Shown here in pieces: positions 62,361-64,000 of a DNA stretch of 64,000 nt. The stretch's first letter is position 1. The number at the start of each line of letters is the position of its first letter. The notes under the pieces are model-generated. The model made no database searches and had not been told where the DNA came from. It saw nothing but the letters and a program-made list of their open reading frames with translations. The position numbers were made by a program, and so were the translations under genes. The stretch covers positions 1-64,000 of the forward strand of contig RQTK01000942.1 in assembly GCA_003991915.1 (NCBI GenBank), written 5' to 3'. Source of the stretch: Elysia chlorotica (lineage: Eukaryota > Mollusca > Gastropoda > Plakobranchidae).

Positions 62361-63453
62361 GTGGGTTGCTTTCTTAGCGTCTAAAGTTGTCACCGTATTG
62401 GAAAGGATGGTACTAGAGAGTATGAAATAGGGAGAGATGTTTCACGGACGATTTTGCCTATAATGGTCGGGATATTTAAAGCGGTTGCTTCCTTCTGTAA
62501 GCCTAAGTATAACCTATGTCTTGAGATTGGTCAAGCGCGTGAATTGAGAAGTAGATAGAGACTAGCTCTTTTGTGACGAGTTTCACTGAATGTATCGTCC
62601 CTAGTGATACTTTAGATCTATTCCAAACAGAGCGCCAGATAAGCAAGTCCGTTGTTTCTTTAATGTCCAACATAAACACTTTACAGGCTATTTGGTGGAC
62701 GAACCCCAAAACTTAAAGTTTGACAAATGTATCTACTGACACATAGAGACAGTGCTGGGATAACAGACTACTGTCTTTGTCTGTCATATTAAAATGACAC
62801 CGACCTCACCAGTGGAGGATGAAATTGGACAAATACATTTTGTTCGATCAAGCAATTCGAACTGGGAACCTCCCAATTGGGGGGCCAACGCTCTATCCCT
62901 AACACCAGATAGAACAGTCGGTTGATTCTTTAATTTCCAACGTCAGCACTTTACAGGCTATATCGGTTGACAAATTTATCAACTGACACACAGAGACAGT
63001 ACAGGATTACCAATAGGACTCCTGTTTTCGCCGATCACATTATACTGAAACAGACCTCACCAGTGGAGGGCGAAATTGGGCAAATACATTTTGTTCGATC
63101 AAGGATTTCGAACCGGAAAACTCCCAATTAGAGGACCAACGCTCTATCACTAACACCAGTTCTCCCCCCCCCTTTAACACACACCACTATATAGACATGA
63201 TAGACCTAGACCCGAGGCTACTCTCTAGCGCCACTGACCGCTGTGCTGTTGTCCAGGATGACCAGGTTCCCGCGCTCCACGATGAGCATGCAGCGCATGG
63301 TCCAGATGCCCGTCGTGTTCTCCATCTGGCGCAGCTTGCGCAGCCCGTCCTCCGCGTGGATGACGCCGTTCCGGGTCCCGGCCGCGAATGTGGCCAGGTG
63401 GTCCAGCTCGAACTTGGGCTCATTGCTGCGGAACTCGCTCAGGCTCGTCTGGT
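25168..63453 (-). CDS. EPS8: EPS8 (epidermal growth factor receptor kinase substrate 8), 3' part of gene
   Basis: EPS8 caps actin barbed ends, bundles filaments (with IRSp53) and, with Abi1/Sos1, helps activate Rac. Its PTB domain binds receptor-type partners. In transcription order the exons encode: PTB domain start ([17 protein letters not shown]); a proline-rich linker ([13 protein letters not shown]); the conserved helical region ([62 protein letters not shown]); the SH3 domain ([33 protein letters not shown]); a linker; a SAM-like actin-binding region; a Q-rich segment; and the tail ending VELDAMY. All junctions agree in phase. N-terminal exons are beyond the right edge. About 45 residues of the second half of the PTB domain were not found. 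The gene is unusually rich in duplicated exon pieces. Confidence 0.93.
25296..25752. repeat. 229-bp direct repeat with two TAC-triplet tracts
   Basis: GACAGACACAGACATCAGAC starts both units (25296, 25525), each ending in a TAC/TGC triplet tract. It begins 22 bp from the acceptor of the last EPS8 exon. Confidence 0.9.
26437..26638 (-). CDS. EPS8: EPS8 exon: C-terminal helix and Q-rich segment
   Basis: Acceptor CTCCACCCAG, donor GTGAGA. Encodes [20 protein letters not shown], then a Q-rich stretch ([14 protein letters not shown]). The first part matches S-E-L-Q-E-I-M-R-R-R-Q-E of vertebrate EPS8. The CAG run may vary in length. Confidence 0.87.
26641..26852. repeat. Purine-rich GA tract
   Basis: Impure GA/GATA tract with poly-G runs, directly beside the acceptor of the EPS8 Q-rich exon, where it supplies the pyrimidine tract in EPS8 sense. 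Confidence 0.9.
27411..27546 (-). CDS. EPS8: EPS8 exon: SAM-like actin-binding region, second part
   Basis: Acceptor CGTGATCAG, donor GTCAGT. Encodes [20 protein letters not shown] and [20 protein letters not shown]. It matches the vertebrate L-N-G-A-Q-L-F-S-L-N-K-D-E-L region. A 114-bp tandem array starts 17 bp upstream of its acceptor. Confidence 0.87.
27563..28165. repeat. Tandem array, unit about 114 bp, six copies
   Basis: GGAGATGCGATTTTAAATAC recurs at starts 27563, 27677, 27790, 27903, 28018 and, decayed, 28152. The array starts 17 bp from the acceptor of the EPS8 exon 27411-27546. The unit carries no exon. Confidence 0.9.
28847..28922 (-). CDS. EPS8: EPS8 exon: SAM-like actin-binding region, first part
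   Basis: Donor GTCAGT. Encodes [20 protein letters not shown] and KFSER, matching the vertebrate T-Y-D-S-T-P-E-D-V-K-T-W-L-Q-S-K-G-F stretch. Acceptor GCGGCAG (end 28922) or GGTCAG (end 28934); both are in phase and both have poor pyrimidine tracts. A truncated mariner element starts about 45 bp upstream in EPS8 sense. Confidence 0.85.
28967..29497 (-). pseudogene. Truncated, frameshifted mariner-type transposon
   Basis: On the minus strand a mariner-like terminal sequence (GAGGGGTGTTCATTATGTCC, about 29475-29497, flanked by TA) leads to an ORF from 29296: [20 protein letters not shown], ... [11 protein letters not shown], then after a frame change [20 protein letters not shown] and [16 protein letters not shown]. 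These are the two helix-turn-helix parts of a mariner transposase. The whole DD(D/E) catalytic half and the 3' terminal repeat are missing. It has the same direction as EPS8 and stops about 45 bp before the SAM-like exon. Confidence 0.85.
30263..30712 (-). CDS. EPS8: EPS8 exon: long linker and probable actin-capping helix
   Basis: Acceptor TACTCTAG, donor GTGAGA, 450 bases. Encodes [20 protein letters not shown], ... [20 protein letters not shown] and [19 protein letters not shown]. The last stretch sits where vertebrate EPS8 has its amphipathic barbed-end-capping helix (DELIHRLTIGR-like). That match is an inference. Phase 1 in, 1 out. Confidence 0.82.
32199..32264. repeat. GA microsatellite
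   Basis: Pure GA run in the large EPS8 intron. Confidence 0.95.
32924..33058 (-). CDS. EPS8: Possible EPS8 cassette exon
   Basis: Acceptor GCATATTAG (weak pyrimidine tract), perfect donor CAG/GTGAGT. The 135 bases are open and encode [20 protein letters not shown], ... [15 protein letters not shown]. It is phase 1 at both ends, so it can be included or skipped between the 39-kb and 30-kb exons without frame change. It is GC-rich inside an 8-kb AT-rich intron. No family similarity was recognised. Confidence 0.5.
33059..39073 (-). other. EPS8: EPS8 intron, AT-rich
   Basis: No exon was recognised except a weak candidate near 38751-38880. It is A-rich on the plus strand, as expected for an intron transcribed from the minus strand. 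Confidence 0.6.
39074..39197 (-). CDS. EPS8: EPS8 exon: linker after SH3
   Basis: Acceptor TGTCCACAG, donor GTGACT. Encodes [20 protein letters not shown] and [20 protein letters not shown]. Phase 0 in, 1 out. Confidence 0.83.
42855..42960. repeat. GA-rich tract leading into a SINE
   Basis: GA/GGGGA mixture followed by GAGTT repeats that belong to the SINE end. Confidence 0.85.
42940..43210 (-). mobile_element. Near-complete tRNA-derived SINE, minus orientation
   Basis: Best copy of the family. Read on the minus strand: head TGGCTCAAGTGGTAGAGCG (box A), GAGGTTCAAATTCC (box B), a body with ACTGGTTGGGTCGGTGTAGG, and tail GTTGGACGTTAAACCAAC followed by GAGTT repeats. It lies in the intron between the EPS8 39-kb and 44-kb exons. 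Confidence 0.82.
43931..44026 (-). CDS. EPS8: EPS8 exon: SH3 domain, second part
   Basis: Acceptor CTGGTTCAG, donor GTAAGC. Encodes [20 protein letters not shown] and APYTILKAV, with the SH3 WW, G-x-x-G-F and P-x-x-I/Y residues in place. EPS8 SH3 domains are known to prefer PxxDY ligands. Confidence 0.93.
44686..44761 (-). CDS. EPS8: EPS8 exon: SH3 domain, first part
   Basis: Acceptor CTCTGCCAG, donor GTGAGT. Encodes [20 protein letters not shown] and [13 protein letters not shown] is the SH3 RT-loop/strand core. The usual ALYDY start is degenerate (LIYEA). Confidence 0.9.
45358..45441 (-). CDS. EPS8: EPS8 exon: lead into SH3
   Basis: Acceptor TTCCTCACAG, donor GTAAGT. Encodes [20 protein letters not shown] and LRSMGNV. 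84 bases; phases agree with both neighbours. Confidence 0.82.
45442..49005 (-). other. EPS8: EPS8 intron
   Basis: AT-rich with a GATA/GA microsatellite. No exon or element recognised. Confidence 0.65.
48781..48885. repeat. GATA and GA microsatellite
   Basis: Four GATA units, then a pure GA run, upstream of nothing coding for 120 bp. Confidence 0.95.
49006..49217 (-). CDS. EPS8: EPS8 exon: linker before SH3
   Basis: Acceptor TGGTTCCAG, donor GTGACT. Encodes [20 protein letters not shown], ... [14 protein letters not shown]. It is low in family conservation but GC-rich, open and phase-matched (0 in, 2 out). Confidence 0.82.
49303..49620. repeat. Tandem array, unit about 118 bp, three copies
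   Basis: ACAACTAAACTTAACAGTGG recurs from 49303, 49420 and 49539 with the shared block TCAATGTAGTCACATTGG. It lies 86 bp upstream (EPS8 sense) of the 49006-49217 exon. Confidence 0.88.
50336..50450. repeat. GATAA repeat and a 37-bp direct repeat
   Basis: About seven GATAA units (50336-50370) precede two copies of TTTATTATCCCAAAAGGACA with TTTTTATTGGTCGTACA. It could be the 3' end of a retroelement; no coding part is seen. Confidence 0.7.
50541..50679 (-). CDS. EPS8: EPS8 exon: [13 protein letters not shown]
   Basis: Acceptor GTTCCCCAG. Encodes [20 protein letters not shown], then AAPLLEDMT. The donor is uncertain. GTAATT (exon ending at 50541), GTGCAT and GTCCGA (exon ending at 50592) all keep phase 0 with the next exon, and none is a strong donor. 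Confidence 0.8.
50915..51076. repeat. GA-rich microsatellite
   Basis: GA with GACAGA and GTGAGACAGAGAAA repeats, about 50 bp past the donor of the EPS8 51-kb exon. Confidence 0.92.
51126..51364 (-). CDS. EPS8: EPS8 exon: LVHFLFTPL helical region
   Basis: Acceptor TTTTTTTACAG, donor GTCAGG. Encodes [20 protein letters not shown], ... [20 protein letters not shown], then [11 protein letters not shown]. Matches vertebrate EPS8 through this stretch. 239 bases, phase 0 in, 2 out. A GA-rich microsatellite begins about 50 bp past its donor. Confidence 0.93.
51413..52515. repeat. Inverted duplication of an EPS8 exon and its intron
   Basis: The left arm (51458-51935) carries the RPPPDRDF exon with its GTAAGC donor on the plus strand. 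The right arm (52027-52515) carries the real minus-strand exon. Arms match with small indels. A further block A (51413-51450) recurs inverted at 51984-52022. The order is A-B then A'-B', so the inverted copy is circularly permuted. The spacer is about 50 bases. Confidence 0.9.
52427..52515 (-). CDS. EPS8: EPS8 exon: [16 protein letters not shown]
   Basis: Acceptor CACCGACAG, donor GTAAGC. Encodes [20 protein letters not shown] and KFKLSFNLL, close to the vertebrate L-R-A-K-P-P-P and F-L-D-C-F-Q-K-F-K region. An almost identical copy lies in the opposite direction at 51460-51548. Confidence 0.92.
52670..52815 (-). mobile_element. Decayed SINE, minus orientation
   Basis: CAGACAGGTCCCAAGACTAA and ATTTCTGTCTGAGCCTGTCA correspond to body blocks. 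It lies just upstream (EPS8 sense) of the inverted exon duplication. Confidence 0.55.
53280..53400 (-). mobile_element. Truncated SINE, minus orientation
   Basis: GAGTTGGTTTAACGTCCAAC, then GCTATATTGTGGACGAGCTC. It ends early, without the tRNA head. Confidence 0.65.
55795..56062. repeat. CT/TGTC-rich tract
   Basis: CTCC, CTGT and CT repeats lying just past the donor of the 56071-56203 exon. Long open frames here are low complexity only. Confidence 0.9.
56071..56203 (-). CDS. EPS8: EPS8 exon: [11 protein letters not shown] helix (proximal acceptor form)
   Basis: Acceptor TTTCCCTGTCAG, donor GTAAAG. Encodes [20 protein letters not shown], then [20 protein letters not shown]. Length 133, phase 0 in and 1 out. 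Four more copies of its acceptor and first 44 bases lie upstream (56204-56515), and all are open and in frame, so longer isoforms are possible. Confidence 0.92.
56161..56530. repeat. 78-bp tandem array multiplying an EPS8 splice acceptor
   Basis: CCACAAACTTCTCTATG recurs every 78 bases from 56161. Each unit holds, in minus sense, a pyrimidine tract, the acceptor CTGTCAG and the first 44 bases of the exon. Acceptors fall at 56203, 56281, 56359, 56437 and 56515. 78 is a multiple of 3 and the units contain no stop. Confidence 0.95.
57190..57450 (-). mobile_element. SINE, minus orientation
   Basis: CCTATATTGTGGAAGGGTCC, ACACCGACACAACCAGTAGG and head GGTTTCGAACCGGAAACC with CTCTACCACTTGTGTCAG. 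Confidence 0.7.
57558..57670 (-). CDS. EPS8: EPS8 exon: linker to helical region
   Basis: Acceptor GACTCGCAG, donor GTAAGT. Encodes [20 protein letters not shown], then STEILERDV. It joins in phase 0 to [10 protein letters not shown], as in R-D-V-Q-I-L-N-H of human EPS8. Confidence 0.88.
58128..58205. repeat. GA microsatellite
   Basis: Impure GA/AAAG run, 43 bp past the donor of the EPS8 proline-rich exon. Confidence 0.92.
58248..58318 (-). CDS. EPS8: EPS8 exon: proline-rich linker
   Basis: Acceptor GTCGCCAG, donor GTGAGT. Encodes [20 protein letters not shown]. It corresponds to the SIPPPPRAPAP region of vertebrate EPS8, a candidate SH3/EVH1 ligand. Confidence 0.87.
58455..58620 (-). mobile_element. 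Decayed SINE, minus orientation
   Basis: TTCAACACCCAGCGTCAACT and CATAGACGGGTCCCAAAAC resemble the tail and body. Confidence 0.45.
58825..59060 (-). mobile_element. SINE, minus orientation, with short internal duplication
   Basis: AAAGGATATATTGTGGATAG is present twice, followed by TCTGACAATTGTAAGTGCTG, the CCACACAGG block and GACACAGACCCAATCAGTAG. Confidence 0.62.
59175..59260 (+). mobile_element. SINE 3' fragment, plus orientation
   Basis: TTGTCAGAGGTTAGTCTTGC and CCTCCACAGTATATC, then GACGTTTGACATTAAGGAA. Confidence 0.5.
59763..60030. repeat. Long GA microsatellite
   Basis: About 265 bases of GA with GGGA and AAAG interruptions. Confidence 0.95.
60157..60224 (-). CDS. EPS8: EPS8 exon: helix after the PTB domain
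   Basis: Acceptor CTCCGTCAG, donor GTGAGT. Encodes [20 protein letters not shown], matching the amphipathic helix that closes the EPS8 PTB domain. 68 bases; two spare bases pass to the next exon. Confidence 0.85.
60251..60545. repeat. 59-bp tandem array, five copies
   Basis: CATTTACACACATAGTCACA with AATGATCAGGGCTAGCAC recurs every 59 bases from 60251. It starts 27 bp from the acceptor of the EPS8 exon 60157-60224. One more copy lies at 60771. Confidence 0.92.
60527..61072. repeat. Direct repeat of about 212 bp, 333 bp apart
   Basis: CTTTGATATCTTAGTGGG starts both copies (60527 and 60860). Both end at GAACTGATAGAGCATAA. They are separated by a further copy of the 59-bp unit. Confidence 0.9.
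61460..62060. repeat. 142-161-bp tandem array of an EPS8 PTB exon end
   Basis: The block CTGACCGGCGACTTGCAG recurs after starts at 61460, 61621, 61775 and 61917 (spacings 161, 154, 142). A fifth copy begins at 62059 and is cut off by SINE sequence. GA/CA microsatellites fill the unit. Confidence 0.9.
61917..61964 (-). CDS. EPS8: EPS8 PTB exon end, copy 4 of an array ([11 protein letters not shown])
   Basis: On the minus strand the codons read [11 protein letters not shown], followed by donor GTCAGT in phase 0. Joined to the next exon (AQEIVDEI) it aligns without gaps to human EPS8 D-L-H-L-F-Q then the ISEDI helix. The upstream border is not clear: no good AG lies directly before it. Near-identical copies lie at 61775-61822 and diverged ones at 61621 and 61460. 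Which copy is spliced is unknown. Confidence 0.6.
62060..62275 (-). mobile_element. SINE, minus orientation, cutting the PTB exon array
   Basis: ACTATATAGGCTTTATTTTG, ACCGACCCAACCAGTAGGG and head GGCTCGAACCACGAACC. It joins directly to the fifth copy of the 142-bp array at 62059. Confidence 0.72.
62296..62357. repeat. GA microsatellite beside a SINE head
   Basis: Pure GA run following the SINE at 62060-62275. Confidence 0.95.
62640..62905 (-). mobile_element. SINE, minus orientation
   Basis: TTTAATGTCCAACATAAACA, GGCTATTTGGTGGACGAACC and head AATTCGAACTGGGAACC with CGCTCTATCC. Tandem neighbour of the next copy. Confidence 0.7.
62920..63160 (-). mobile_element. SINE, minus orientation
   Basis: TTTAATTTCCAACGTCAGCA, CAGACCTCACCAGTGGAGG and head TTTCGAACCGG with ACGCTCTATCAC. 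Very similar to the copy at 62640, so one may have been copied with its flank. Confidence 0.7.
63239..63453 (-). CDS. EPS8: EPS8 exon: first half of PTB domain
   Basis: Acceptor GTCCCCAG, donor GTCAGT, phase 2-in to 0-out. Encodes [20 protein letters not shown], then [18 protein letters not shown] and a strand ending VILDNSTA. This matches the EPS8 PTB start (HL-T-F, D-G-x-R-K-L, W-T). It is GC-rich compared with its surroundings. Confidence 0.93.
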
Positions 63454-63701
63454 CTGGGGACGACATAAACAATAATAGTAAAGAATGGCTTGCGTGAGAG
63501 GCAGGCAGGTGATCTATAATCTCTAACTAGTGGTACGTGTCCAAGGTTTATCAGATGACCCCATGATTAATCAGTTAATCACCGAAATATGACCAGAGAT
63601 ACAATGGGGACAGAATATTACCCTTCTCTATCAGGTGGCAGATATGATAGTTTAATCTATCCGGTACTTATTTATGCATACTTTGCACATGACGAAACAT
63701 A

Positions 63702-63818
63702 AAGAAGAAGAAGAAGAAGAAGAAGAAGAAGAAGAAGAAGAAGAAGAAGAAGAAGAAGAAGAAGAAGAAGAAGAAGAAGAAGAAGAAGAAGAAGAAGAAG
63801 AAGAAGAAGAAGAAGAAA
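63702..63818. repeat. Long pure AAG (GAA/TTC) triplet repeat
   Basis: About 39 uninterrupted AAG triplets in the EPS8 intron upstream of the PTB exon. The EPS8 transcript would carry UUC repeats. Confidence 0.97.
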
Positions 63819-64000
63819 TACCTACAAAAGAAAAGGCGAAATATTAAAACATTCCCACCCGATCACCATAGTTTGATACAATACAGAGCTGATGTTAATT
63901 TCTGCAACGCCTCATTGGCGACGTGTAATGCACAGTCACGCCCCGGTGGCCGACTTAAACAGTGTGTTTATTACTGTGGATAGACTCCGGAACATCGCGA

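Overview
The window is animal nuclear DNA: AT-rich, with short exons bounded by GT/AG splice sites, long introns, many CT/GA microsatellites and a recurring tRNA-derived SINE. The two genes and the SINE style suggest a lophotrochozoan, probably a mollusc such as a gastropod. That placement is inference; no taxonomic marker was available.

Layout. (1) 1-645 is a broken copy of the exon 1/intron 1/exon 2 junction of the transporter gene that follows. It implies another copy of exon 1 just left of the window. (2) 3904-13446, plus strand: an SLC6 sodium/chloride-coupled transporter of the glycine/amino-acid type. All 14 exon positions join in frame, and the eleventh stretch of transmembrane sequence (exon 10) is present twice. 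The start codon and any first exon were not found. (3) 13447 to about 22890: T-rich DNA with no gene, read as a very long 3' UTR ending at AATAAA (22865-22870). (4) About 22975 to beyond 64000, minus strand: EPS8, an actin-capping/bundling and Rac-signalling adaptor. Eighteen exons join phase by phase from the PTB domain (63.4 kb) through the SH3 domain (45.4-43.9 kb) to the C-terminal actin-binding region and stop (25168). A likely cassette exon (32924-33058) and a multiplied PTB exon piece (61.5-62.0 kb) were also found. The first exons lie past the right edge. The two genes converge tail to tail, with poly(A) signals about 105 bp apart.

The striking property of the window is repeated duplication of exon pieces. 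SLC6 exon 10 is tandemly duplicated. EPS8 has a 78-bp array giving five equivalent in-frame splice acceptors, an inverted copy of a whole exon with its intron, and a 142-161-bp array of a PTB exon end. Several other tandem arrays start within tens of bases of an EPS8 splice acceptor. A truncated mariner element sits directly against the SAM-like exon. About 45 residues of the EPS8 PTB domain could not be located. No bacterial-type system, CRISPR array or defence island is present.
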